This document shows positions 1-6,316 of a stretch of DNA of 21,722 bases, in pieces. This DNA is from JBBQNJ01 sp038329845 (GTDB lineage: Bacteria; Planctomycetota; Phycisphaerae; Tepidisphaerales; Tepidisphaeraceae). The notes below the pieces were generated by a model, which had not been told where the DNA came from, made no database searches, and saw nothing but the letters and a program-made list of their open reading frames with translations. The position numbers and the translations under genes are program-made. Positions within the stretch are counted from its first letter, which is position 1. Every line of letters starts with the position of its first letter. The stretch is taken from contig JBBQNJ010000082.1 of NCBI GenBank assembly GCA_038329845.1, positions 1 to 21,722 of the forward strand. The letters run 5' to 3'.

Positions 1-250
1 AGATCAAACCGAAACCGGTGGACGCGCGGGATCGGTAATACGATCCGGGATAGTTCTTGCCCCCCACCTTGAACGTCCCCTCATACCCGAACTGCACCAC
101 CGCGCGCAACGGTTTGAAACTGATGCTGCCCTGCGTCTTGGGGGTGACATAGCTCCCTTTGACGTACGGCGCCGCATTGGCCAGGGCGCCGGACAGGAAC
201 ACGACCAAAACGACGGCAAGCAACGAACCCATTCGGGACAACCGACTCAT
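1..250 (-). CDS. Secreted protein of unknown function, N-terminal part only
   Basis: The reading frame runs from an ATG at 250 off the left edge of the window, giving 83 residues with no stop. It begins with Met-Ser-Arg-Leu-Ser-Arg, followed by a hydrophobic stretch at residues 9-22 and small residues (ALANA) near 22-26, which is a convincing Sec signal peptide. The mature part seen is rich in Gly, Tyr, Lys and Ser and could be the start of a beta-rich domain, but I do not recognise it. A strong GGAAGGAG ribosome binding site lies 8 bases upstream of the ATG. A nearby upstream ATG at 255 hits a stop at once, so 250 is the start. A near-consensus promoter lies at 403-432. The protein is probably exported to the periplasm or outside. 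Confidence 0.75.
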   Translation of the reverse strand, partial: MSRLSRMGSLLAVVLVVFLSGALANAAPYVKGSYVTPKTQGSISFKPLRAVVQFGYEGTFKVGGKNYPGSYYRSRASTGFGLI

Positions 251-402
251 GGCATATGCTCCTTCCACCCGCAGATGGACGCGCCCAAGCCTGTCCTTCT
301 CGTCCATCAATACTTTGGTTGGAAATGGGCGAAGACGACCGGCGTGGGCGAACGGCCTTCAAGCCAAGGCGATGGCATCCGGTTTCCGGACCGAACGGAT
401 AC

Positions 403-432
403 AGTATAGGGGTGGGTTGCGAGACTTGTCAA
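403..432 (-). promoter_or_regulatory. Sigma70 promoter for the secreted-protein gene at 1-250
   Basis: On the minus strand TTGACA (427-432) is followed after 18 bases by TATACT (403-408). The -35 is a perfect match and the -10 has five of six consensus bases. Transcription would start near 396, leaving a leader of about 145 bases before the ATG at 250. I do not recognise a riboswitch in that leader. Confidence 0.6.
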
Positions 433-530
433 GCGAGCTTCCCTTCAATCCCGTCCCCATTAATGGGCGCAGGGAAAGGCCAGGCAAAACGGAGGAAGGA
501 GGAACCTTGGAATCCGCGGCACTTGCGATC

Positions 531-612
531 GAGCTCTCGAAGAGCTCTCGAAGGGGTCGGGAGTCTTCACTGTTGTTCCTTCGAGCTCTCGAAGGGGTCG
601 GAGCTCTCGAAG
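531..612. repeat. Four copies of GAGCTCTCGAAG, REP-like
   Basis: The 12-mer GAGCTCTCGAAG starts at 531, 542, 583 and 601. Copies at 542 and 583 continue identically as GGGTCGG. One copy lies inside an inverted repeat, CCTTCGAG (578-585) and CTCGAAGG (588-595), separated by CT. The cluster lies 66 bases before a decayed REP-associated transposase gene. Short palindromes beside such genes are the usual REP arrangement, so that identity is inferred from position and symmetry, not from a known family match. Confidence 0.55.
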
Positions 613-677
613 GGATAATGGAAAAGGGTCTACGACTCGTTATTAGCGTCTAAACCGAGGGCTGGCAGCTTCTCCGC

Positions 678-1001
678 ATGCCCAAGCCTCTGCGTCACGC
701 TCCCGGCGGGATGGTTTTCCACTGCACCCACCGCGGAAACGGCCGGGGCCGTATCTTCGAGGATGATCGCGCCTACGCGGCGTTCGAAAAAGTCTTGGCC
801 GAAGCCCTGAGGCAGGTTCCCTTGCGCTGGTTGGCCTACTGCCTGATGCCGAACCATTGGCATCGGGTCCTATGGCCCAGCCTGGATTTTCGATTGCCGG
901 CCTTCATGCCCTGGCTGATGGTCACTCATGTGCGGCGGTGGCATGCCCACGAGCGCACCGCGAGGTTGTTGTGGAGCTTCCGAAGCTCGTGGCCTCGGTA
1001 G
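678..1001 (+). pseudogene. REP-associated Y1 (IS200-like) transposase, C-terminally truncated
   Basis: The first 94 or so residues match the family of single-domain Y1 transposases that mobilise or maintain REP sequences (RAYTs). The opening PLRHAPGGMVFHCTHRGNGR, the phrase AYCLMPNHWH with the metal-binding HxH at residues 60-62, and the run THVRRWHAH at 83-91 are all characteristic. After about residue 94 the sequence loses resemblance and stops at residue 107, where the family normally continues with a GHLYQGRFKSFP-like segment and a helix carrying the catalytic tyrosine. That tyrosine is absent, so the protein should not cut DNA. There is no clear ribosome binding site. It sits just downstream of short palindromic repeats and 56 bases before ispE. 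This looks like a remnant that has lost its 3' half by deletion. Confidence 0.8.
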
Positions 1002-1057
1002 AAGGCGGGGCGGTTGGCCTTGACCGCCTGGGAAAATCGAGGGACAGTCGCATCCCC

Positions 1058-1975
1058 ATGGAATCGACGGTTTGCGTGATGGCGGCGGCGAAAATCAACC
1101 TGTTTCTCCGGGTGGGCAAGCCGCGGGCCGATGGATTTCATCCCTTGGCGAGCTGGATGTGCCAAATCGGGTTGCGCGATCGCCTGCGCCTCACCCGCGC
1201 GCCGGCCGACGTCGCCGCCGGCGCGGAAATCAGTCTGACCTGCGACGCCGCCGGCATCCCGTTGGACAGCCGAAATCTCGTCTGGAGGGCCATCGAGTCG
1301 ATGCGCGATCTCATCGGTGCGGCACGAATCGAAGCGCACCTCGAAAAACGAATCCCCAGCGGCGCGGGGCTGGGCGGGGGCAGTTCTGACGCCGCCGCCG
1401 CCCTGCGGGCCGTGGCCACGTTGGCCGGGGTCGAACTATCCGCGGATGAACTCACCCGGCGGGGCGCGGCATTGGGCAGCGACGTACCTTTTTTCGCCCA
1501 CGCACCGTCGGCCATGTGCCGAGGTCGAGGTGAGATCGTCACCCCGGCGCCGGCGCCGAAGCCGAAATGGATCGTCTTGCTGTTGCCGGACATCCACATG
1601 CCCACGCCCGAAGTCTACCGTCGTTTCGACGCCATGGGGCTTGGGCTGGATGCGCGCGATCTTGCCGCGATCGACATCGGCCCGTTGGCGACGATGGACG
1701 CCGCGGGCCTGGCCTCGGCGCTGGTCAATGACCTCGAGCCTGCCGCATTCGCTATTCGACCCGACCTCGGTGAGTTGCGGCTCGAGGCCGAGCGGCTCAT
1801 CGGCGCCGCGGTTCGCATGAGCGGCAGCGGAAGCAGCCTTTTTGCGCTGTTCGATGATCTTCCCAGGGCCCAGGACGCCTCCGAGACATTGCGCCGGCAT
1901 GTCGGAATACTCTCCCGCGCTGTCGAGCTGGCGCCGTCGCCCAGCGCGGGTCCTCTGGATGAACTGTCGCGATGA
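1058..1975 (+). CDS. ispE: 4-diphosphocytidyl-2-C-methyl-D-erythritol kinase
   Basis: IspE phosphorylates 4-diphosphocytidyl-2-C-methyl-D-erythritol with ATP in the cytosolic MEP (non-mevalonate) pathway to isoprenoid precursors. It is a GHMP kinase. The N-terminal AAAKINLFL (lysine at residue 12), the phosphate-binding loop GAGLGGGSSDAAA near residues 100-112, the catalytic-aspartate segment GSDVPFF near 139-145 and the C-terminal MSGSGSS near 254-260 are all present. At 305 residues it is slightly longer than the E. coli enzyme (283). The frame stays open upstream to 857, but that part overlaps the transposase remnant and does not look like kinase. I chose ATG 1058 because a GAGGGA sequence lies upstream at 1039-1044. 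ATG 1079, which begins MAAAKINL, is an alternative. The next gene follows after 54 bases, so they may be co-transcribed. Confidence 0.93.
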   Translation: MESTVCVMAAAKINLFLRVGKPRADGFHPLASWMCQIGLRDRLRLTRAPADVAAGAEISLTCDAAGIPLDSRNLVWRAIESMRDLIGAARIEAHLEKRIPSGAGLGGGSSDAAAALRAVATLAGVELSADELTRRGAALGSDVPFFAHAPSAMCRGRGEIVTPAPAPKPKWIVLLLPDIHMPTPEVYRRFDAMGLGLDARDLAAIDIGPLATMDAAGLASALVNDLEPAAFAIRPDLGELRLEAERLIGAAVRMSGSGSSLFALFDDLPRAQDASETLRRHVGILSRAVELAPSPSAGPLDELSR

Positions 1976-2029
1976 TGGGCGCTACGTTGCGTTGACCGGC
2001 GACGGCGGGGGGGCATAACCTAGCGGTTC

Positions 2030-3343
2030 ATGGGCTGGTCGCTGGCGACGGTACCGCTGTTAATCCTGCTGAACGCGTTTTTCGTTGCCGCCGAATACGC
2101 CGTGGTGGCGGTGCGGGAAAGCCAGATCGAATTGCTGCGCCGCCGCGGCAGGCGCGCCGCGGCCGATGCGATGAAGTCGCTGAAAGCCGATCCCGCCGGG
2201 GCCATCGGGGCGATCCAGGTCTGCATCACCATGACCAACCTGCTGCTGGGCTGGCTGGGTGAGCCGGCGATGTCGGCGCTGTTGACGCGGGCGTTCGGCG
2301 GCCTCTTGAGTTTTCTTCCCGAGAGCGTATTTCGCCTGCTCTCGCTGGCGACCGCGTTTATCGTCGTGACGCTGGCCACGGTGGTCTTTTCCGAGTTGCT
2401 GCCCAAAGCGCTGACGTTGCGGTACGTGTTGGTGGTGGCGACGCTCACCGCCACGCCGATCCGCCTGATCCTGCTGGTGGCTCGGCCGCTGGTGTGGCTG
2501 ATGAATGTGCTGGCCAATAGCGTGACGGTTCCGTTGAAGCTGGGCCGGGTCGATGTTGCCGAAGTCCAGGCGATGTCGGTCGAGGAGATTCGCATCGTCG
2601 CCACCGAGGCCGCCGCCGCCGGCAATCTCTCGATACGCGAGCGATCGCTGATCCTCAACAGCCTATCGCTCGGTCGCCGATCCGCGCGGGAGATTATGGT
2701 TCCGCGGGTGAAGATCGCCTACCTGGACCTCCGCCGCGATATGCAGGCGAACCGGGCGATCCTGGAAGAGCGGCTGTTCAGCCGGTTGCCGCTGTGCGAT
2801 GGCGGCATGGACCAGGTAGTCGGGATCATCACCACGCGCGAGTTTCTTCTGGCCGAAACCGCCGGGGGGGACGTCGGGGTTTTGCGGCTGCTCGCCCGTC
2901 CGCCGGTTTTCGCTCCCGAGACGATCCCGCTGGATAGCCTGCTGGTGCTGTTCGACCAGGGCCACACGCAGATGGTGCTGCTAGTGGATGAGCACGGCGG
3001 GGTCGAGGGCCTGGTGACGCTGCGCGACGTGGTGGACGAGCTGGTGGGCGAACCCCTGTCATTACAGATGTCAGCAACGACCGAGCTGGCGGGCTTGGAA
3101 GTCGCGGGCGATCTTTCTTTGCACGACCTGGCCGAGCGGCTCGGGCGTGAGGACTGGGGGGTGAACGAATCGGTGGTCACCGTCGCCGGGCTGATCACCC
3201 GGCGACTGGGACGATTTCCGACGATCGGAGACTCGATCGTCGAGCAGGGCGTTCGCCTGGAGGTGCTGGCAGCCGATGGACGCACGGTCCGCCTGGCCCG
3301 CATCACCGCCGAGCCGCCCTCACTCGACGCGACATCGACGTAA
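2030..3343 (+). CDS. CNNM/CBS-domain membrane protein (TlyC/CorC-like)
   Basis: This 437-residue protein has the three-part layout of the UPF0053/CNNM family, linked to magnesium or cobalt efflux and often misnamed hemolysin. A DUF21/CNNM transmembrane domain (about residues 1-195) starts with the typical LLNAFFVAAEYAVVAVRESQ and includes hydrophobic spans near 1-22, 65-80 and 100-160. A linker with the MVPR motif (near 222) leads into a paired CBS domain (about 223-345) with VVGIITTREF and GGVEGLVTLRDVVDELVGE. A C-terminal CorC_HlyC transporter-associated domain follows (about 348-432). ATG 2030 comes right after an in-frame TAG at 2021, so it is the first possible start, although no good ribosome binding site is visible. 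The transported ion cannot be told from sequence. It lies in the inner membrane with the CBS and C-terminal domains in the cytosol. Confidence 0.9.
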   Translation: MGWSLATVPLLILLNAFFVAAEYAVVAVRESQIELLRRRGRRAAADAMKSLKADPAGAIGAIQVCITMTNLLLGWLGEPAMSALLTRAFGGLLSFLPESVFRLLSLATAFIVVTLATVVFSELLPKALTLRYVLVVATLTATPIRLILLVARPLVWLMNVLANSVTVPLKLGRVDVAEVQAMSVEEIRIVATEAAAAGNLSIRERSLILNSLSLGRRSAREIMVPRVKIAYLDLRRDMQANRAILEERLFSRLPLCDGGMDQVVGIITTREFLLAETAGGDVGVLRLLARPPVFAPETIPLDSLLVLFDQGHTQMVLLVDEHGGVEGLVTLRDVVDELVGEPLSLQMSATTELAGLEVAGDLSLHDLAERLGREDWGVNESVVTVAGLITRRLGRFPTIGDSIVEQGVRLEVLAADGRTVRLARITAEPPSLDATST

Positions 3344-3476
3344 GCGTGATGGCCCGGCCGGCTCTCGAATCGAAATCGCGCCAATTTGACCCTTGCAGCT
3401 TTTCGCGTTTCGGTGGTATGACAGTTTGGCGCAGTTCGTTCAAGCGGACGCTGCATCACCACCAGAAGGAACATTT

Positions 3477-4889
3477 ATGAGCAACACAGGTCGCGTGCTA
3501 GTGGTCGAAGATCATGAGAGCGAACGTCGAGCGTTGAGCCAAATTCTTCGGGCCGAAGGGTTTACCGTCTTTGGGGCCGAAGACGCCGATAAGGCGATCG
3601 GCTACGTCGATGAAAAGATGGACGTTGTCTTGTCCGACTTGCATATGGGGGATGTCAGCGGGTTGGATCTGCTGAATCTTTGGAAAAAACGAAGACCGGA
3701 GACCCATTTCATCCTTCTCACCGGCCACAGCAGCATTGATTCGGCGGTCGAGGCGATCAAGGCCGGCGCCTACGACTATGTGGCCAAGCCGGTCAACCCC
3801 GCCGAACTGACGCTGCTGATCAAGCGGGCGATCGATTCCCAGCGTAAAGATGAGGAGCTGAACAGCCTGCGCCGCCGGCTCGATCAGAAATTCGGCTTGG
3901 AGAAGATCGTCGGCCAGTCGCGCCAGATGAAGGATGTGTTTGCGCGAATTCAGCGGACAGCGCCGGTGGATTCGACCGTGCTGGTGCTGGGGGAAAGCGG
4001 CACGGGCAAGGAACTGGTCGCTCAGGCGCTGCATCATAACAGCCCGCGAAAAAAGGGGCCTTTCGTCGCCGTCAATTGCGCTGCGGTTCCGGCGACGCTG
4101 GTGGAAAGCGAACTGTTCGGCCACGTCCGCGGGGCATTCACCGGCGCGACCGACAAGCGCGTGGGGCGTTTTGAACAGGCCGACGGCGGGACATTGTTCG
4201 TCGATGAAATCGGCGACTTCGAGCTGGGTTTGCAGTCCAAACTACTGCGAGTTCTGGAGACGCTGACGATCACCCCGGTCGGCGGGCACGAGGACCGCAA
4301 AGTGGATGTGCGGGTCATCGCCGCCACCAGCCGGGACCTGCGGACGATGGTGGCCAACGGCACGTTCCGCGAGGACCTGTTCTATCGCCTGAACGTCGTG
4401 AGCATCACCTTGCCGCCGCTGCGCGAGCGTCCGGACGACCTGCCGCTGCTGGTCGAACATTTTCTCAAGGAGATCAGCGAGTCCAAGCACTGCAACCCCA
4501 AGCGGATCGCGCCGGAGGTGGTTCGACGGTTCCAGCAATATCGTTGGCCGGGGAATGTGCGCGAGTTGCGGAACATCCTCGAGAGCATGATGGTTCTGGC
4601 CGACGGCGACATGTTGACCGAAGCGGATCTGCCCGATCAGATCGCCATAGCGCCCGCCAGCGCCGTCAGTGCCAGGGAAATCCCCTGGGGGCTGACGATG
4701 GCTCAGATCGAGCAACTGGCGATTACCAAGGCGCTTGAGATGTGCGAGGGGAACCGTACGCGTGCCGCGACGGCGTTGGATTTGTCGGTGCGCACGCTTC
4801 AACGGAAATTGCGACACTACGAAAAGGGGGAATCGTCACCGCAGGACTCGGAAGATCGTGACGTAATGACGGAAGCGGGGGCGTCTTGA
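3477..4889 (+). CDS. NtrC-family sigma54-dependent response regulator
   Basis: The 470-residue protein is a complete bacterial enhancer-binding protein. A receiver domain (about 5-120) has the acidic pair E11/D12, phosphoacceptor D54, T82 and K104. A linker leads to a sigma54-interaction AAA+ domain (about 142-375) with Walker A GESGTGKE (172-179), the sigma54-contacting loop GAFTGA (219-224) and Walker B GGTLFVDEIGD (237-247). A Fis-type helix-turn-helix near 425-456 contains GNRTRAATALDLSVRTLQRKL. It should activate RpoN promoters when phosphorylated. ATG 3477 is preferred over the frame opening at 3393 because AGAAGGA (3464-3470) sits 6 bases before it and the receiver domain begins just after. 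No partner histidine kinase is in the window. A strong sigma54 promoter lies 134 bases downstream of its stop, before the zinc-ribbon gene, which suggests that gene as a target. Confidence 0.95.
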   Translation: MSNTGRVLVVEDHESERRALSQILRAEGFTVFGAEDADKAIGYVDEKMDVVLSDLHMGDVSGLDLLNLWKKRRPETHFILLTGHSSIDSAVEAIKAGAYDYVAKPVNPAELTLLIKRAIDSQRKDEELNSLRRRLDQKFGLEKIVGQSRQMKDVFARIQRTAPVDSTVLVLGESGTGKELVAQALHHNSPRKKGPFVAVNCAAVPATLVESELFGHVRGAFTGATDKRVGRFEQADGGTLFVDEIGDFELGLQSKLLRVLETLTITPVGGHEDRKVDVRVIAATSRDLRTMVANGTFREDLFYRLNVVSITLPPLRERPDDLPLLVEHFLKEISESKHCNPKRIAPEVVRRFQQYRWPGNVRELRNILESMMVLADGDMLTEADLPDQIAIAPASAVSAREIPWGLTMAQIEQLAITKALEMCEGNRTRAATALDLSVRTLQRKLRHYEKGESSPQDSEDRDVMTEAGAS

Positions 4890-4939
4890 GCCAGGTTGTC
4901 TTACCTGTGGACGTATTGACGCACATGAGCCTGCGGGTA

Positions 4940-4963
4940 CGACATGCGATTATACGCCTGTCG
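4940..4963. promoter_or_regulatory. Dyad, candidate enhancer site for the sigma54 activator
   Basis: CGACATGCG (4940-4948) and CGCCTGTCG (4955-4963) form an inverted repeat with eight of nine pairs matching and a six-base AT-only centre. Its centre lies about 85 bases upstream of the -12 element at 5034-5038, the usual range for an activator site at a sigma54 promoter. Fis-type helix-turn-helix dimers bind such dyads. That the regulator encoded at 3477-4889 binds it is inference. Confidence 0.45.
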
Positions 4964-5022
4964 CGGTGAATTGGCCCGTTTTGACGGGGGTTATGGGAAG
5001 TCTATTCCGTTCAAGCGGACTG

Positions 5023-5038
5023 TGGCACTGGGTTTGCA
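5023..5038 (+). promoter_or_regulatory. Sigma54 (RpoN) -24/-12 promoter
   Basis: TGGCAC (5023-5028) is followed after five bases by TTGCA (5034-5038). The conserved GG and GC are exactly ten bases apart, as the consensus requires, and both elements match it fully. Transcription would begin near 5049, giving a leader of about 44 bases to the ATG of the zinc-ribbon gene at 5093. The site is intergenic and directly downstream of a sigma54 activator gene, which raises confidence well above a chance match. Confidence 0.75.
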
Positions 5039-5092
5039 AAATTGTTCCTTCGACTGGCCTGTGTTTTATGGGTCGGTTGAAGGAGAACCCAG

Positions 5093-5320
5093 ATGTCTAT
5101 TAGTTTTGAGCGTTTTGCGTCCGAAGGCCATTTTGCCACGTTTGATCCGGCTCAGGCTCTGCCGTCGCGGATCCAAGTGTTCCAGATGCAGTGCCGTTCG
5201 TGCGGCTTCGAGCCGGATGACACGGTCGTGGCACCTCGACTTTGCCCTAAGTGCCACGGCGAATCCTGGGAGCGATTCGCCCGCCCGGGCAGCATCCTCG
5301 CCAATGCCGAACGGTATTGA
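5093..5320 (+). CDS. Small zinc-ribbon protein, unknown function
   Basis: A 75-residue protein with two CxxC knuckles, C34/C37 (CRSCGF) and C51/C54 (CPKCHGESW), thirteen residues apart. This is a typical zinc ribbon for binding protein or nucleic acid. The 30 or so residues before it are moderately hydrophilic and I see no membrane segment, so it is probably cytosolic. GAAGGAG (5079-5085) lies 7 bases before ATG 5093, a very good start. It stands alone behind a strong sigma54 promoter and is followed by a convergent gene, so it should be a single-gene transcript controlled by an activator, perhaps the adjacent response regulator. The last codons (NAERY-stop) lie in a duplicated segment whose second copy would encode NAERD-stop. 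I cannot assign a specific function. Confidence 0.8.
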   Translation: MSISFERFASEGHFATFDPAQALPSRIQVFQMQCRSCGFEPDDTVVAPRLCPKCHGESWERFARPGSILANAERY

Positions 5321-5380
5321 AGCGATTTATGCTGACAGGTCGAATGCCGAGCGGGATTGAGGCTTTACGTTAACAGGTCG
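5303..5380. repeat. Imperfect tandem duplication spanning two convergent gene ends
   Basis: 5303-5342 and 5343-5380 are head-to-tail copies. Both begin AATGCCGA and end ACAGGTCG, with a two-base gap and a handful of substitutions between them. Copy 1 contains the last five codons and stop of the zinc-ribbon gene. Copy 2 contains the same coding tail outside the gene, and also the stop codon of the minus-strand membrane-protein gene (5370-5372). Confidence 0.7.
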
Positions 5381-5972
5381 TCCGATCGGCGGGCTTGGGA
5401 ATCCAAGTCATGATGATTGCGACGACCCCCAAGACAAGCGGCGTGATCCACGCGACGACATTGAACGGATCACGCTCGACTGACAAGGCCCCCAGGATCG
5501 GACCCCAAGCGGCAGATCCGATGGATGGGGAGTGAAACTCGAGTTGTAAGTACCAGAATGCCGCGCCTCCGAGAGACCAAGCCGCCAGGATCGCCACCAA
5601 GGTCATCCTCGCGGCTTCGGTTTTTGCCGCTCGCGCCATCAGGCCCAACCCGACGATCCAGGCGCTGATGTATAGCCCGGCCGCGATTACCGCGCCCGCC
5701 GGGGCGGCGGCGATGAATCCCGCCAGTTGCAGCATGGGCCAGGCGATGGCGATCGTCGCCAGCGTGGTGAACAGGTCCGCCGTCAACATGGTGAACGCCA
5801 CGGATGCCACGGCGATCTGAATGACGGCCATTTCATCCAGCGCCGCCCGCTGTGCCGGTTGTGTGAACAATCGGGCCAGCGGAGCCTGCCAGGCGCCCAG
5901 CGCCAAAGCTCCCAGTTGCACCGCGATCCACATCGCCAGCGGTGCGGCTCGAAGAGATTTGGGTGCATTCAT
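5370..5972 (-). CDS. Multi-pass membrane protein, unknown function
   Basis: The 200-residue protein is strongly hydrophobic, with likely membrane spans near residues 13-30, 48-78, 84-114, 122-142 and 170-192, rich in Ala, Leu, Ile and Trp. I do not recognise a family or any catalytic or ligand-binding motif. A GGGAG sequence lies 6 bases upstream of ATG 5972, which supports the start. It is transcribed toward the zinc-ribbon gene and away from the gene at 6317, with about 345 bases of upstream space that may hold its promoter. The final codons and stop lie in a small tandem duplication shared with the tail of the neighbouring gene, so the C-terminus (PADRTTC) may be recently altered. Confidence 0.75.
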   Translation of the reverse strand: MNAPKSLRAAPLAMWIAVQLGALALGAWQAPLARLFTQPAQRAALDEMAVIQIAVASVAFTMLTADLFTTLATIAIAWPMLQLAGFIAAAPAGAVIAAGLYISAWIVGLGLMARAAKTEAARMTLVAILAAWSLGGAAFWYLQLEFHSPSIGSAAWGPILGALSVERDPFNVVAWITPLVLGVVAIIMTWIPKPADRTTC

Positions 5973-6316
5973 AGCTGGCTCCCGGGTCGATAGTCTTGCA
6001 GCCCGTCTGTCCCTCTTATTCTCGGCCCGTCGTTATACCGCTCGCGGCCCAAATTGAGACAATCCGCTTGGTGAAAACTGGGATATCCCGCAGGTTCGGA
6101 GCCGTTGCGGATATCTCACCGAAGGCCGCGTTCGGTAAAACGGGGACATTTAGAATATTTCCGCGCCGGCGCTGCCGTAGCGGGGTCGTTCGCCAAGGCG
6201 AGCGATGCGATGCTCAGGGCGGTTTGAGGGAATATTCTGGATGTCCCCATGGTGTCCGGCTGGATGCCCCCACGGCGTTGGTTCCGGGACTCGCCTGCGG
6301 GTTCTACCATGACACC
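5973..6316. other. Divergent intergenic region with a mobile-type palindrome
   Basis: This gap separates the divergent genes at 5370-5972 and 6317-7627, so it should hold both promoters, but I see no convincing -35/-10 pair. Its main feature is the long imperfect palindrome at 6142-6248. An open frame on the plus strand crosses it from 5996, but that frame has no ribosome binding site and reads through the palindrome, so I do not accept it as coding. Confidence 0.6.
6142..6248. repeat. 107-bp imperfect palindrome, REP/MITE-like
   Basis: The arms 6142-6162 and 6228-6248 are 21 bases each and pair at 18 positions. The outer eight bases (GGGGACAT and ATGTCCCC) and an inner AGAATATT/AATATTCT pair exactly. 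The 65-base loop holds smaller inverted repeats, including GCGCCGGCGC (6163-6172) and a hairpin with stem TCGCC/GGCGA. Elements beginning GGGGAC with nested palindromes commonly spread with REP-associated Y1 transposases, and a remnant of such a gene lies at 678-1001. The link is inference. Confidence 0.6.

Larger units (their letters stand above)
251..677. other. Intergenic region between divergent genes
   Basis: No gene is supported here. The left part is the leader and promoter of the gene on the minus strand. The middle (about 440-530) shows nothing I can name. The right part holds the GAGCTCTCGAAG repeats described separately. Open frames crossing it have no ribosome binding site and overlap the repeats, so I treat them as chance. 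Confidence 0.6.

Noticed and set aside
857..1057. N-terminal extension of the ispE frame
   Set aside because: It overlaps the transposase remnant in another frame, has no ribosome binding site and does not resemble IspE. The kinase begins at 1058.
3425..3441. Sigma54-like sequence upstream of the response regulator gene (TTGGCGCAG...)
   Set aside because: The bases where the -12 GC should be, ten bases after GG, are TC. Only the -24 half resembles the consensus.
3437..5020. The 13-mer CGTTCAAGCGGAC at 3437-3449 and at 5008-5020, upstream of two genes
   Set aside because: A few repeated 13-mers are expected by chance in a window of this length, and the second copy ends just before the sigma54 promoter without clear meaning.
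5996..6316. Upstream part of the frame ending at 7627
   Set aside because: It runs through the palindrome at 6142-6248, has no ribosome binding site and shows no domain.
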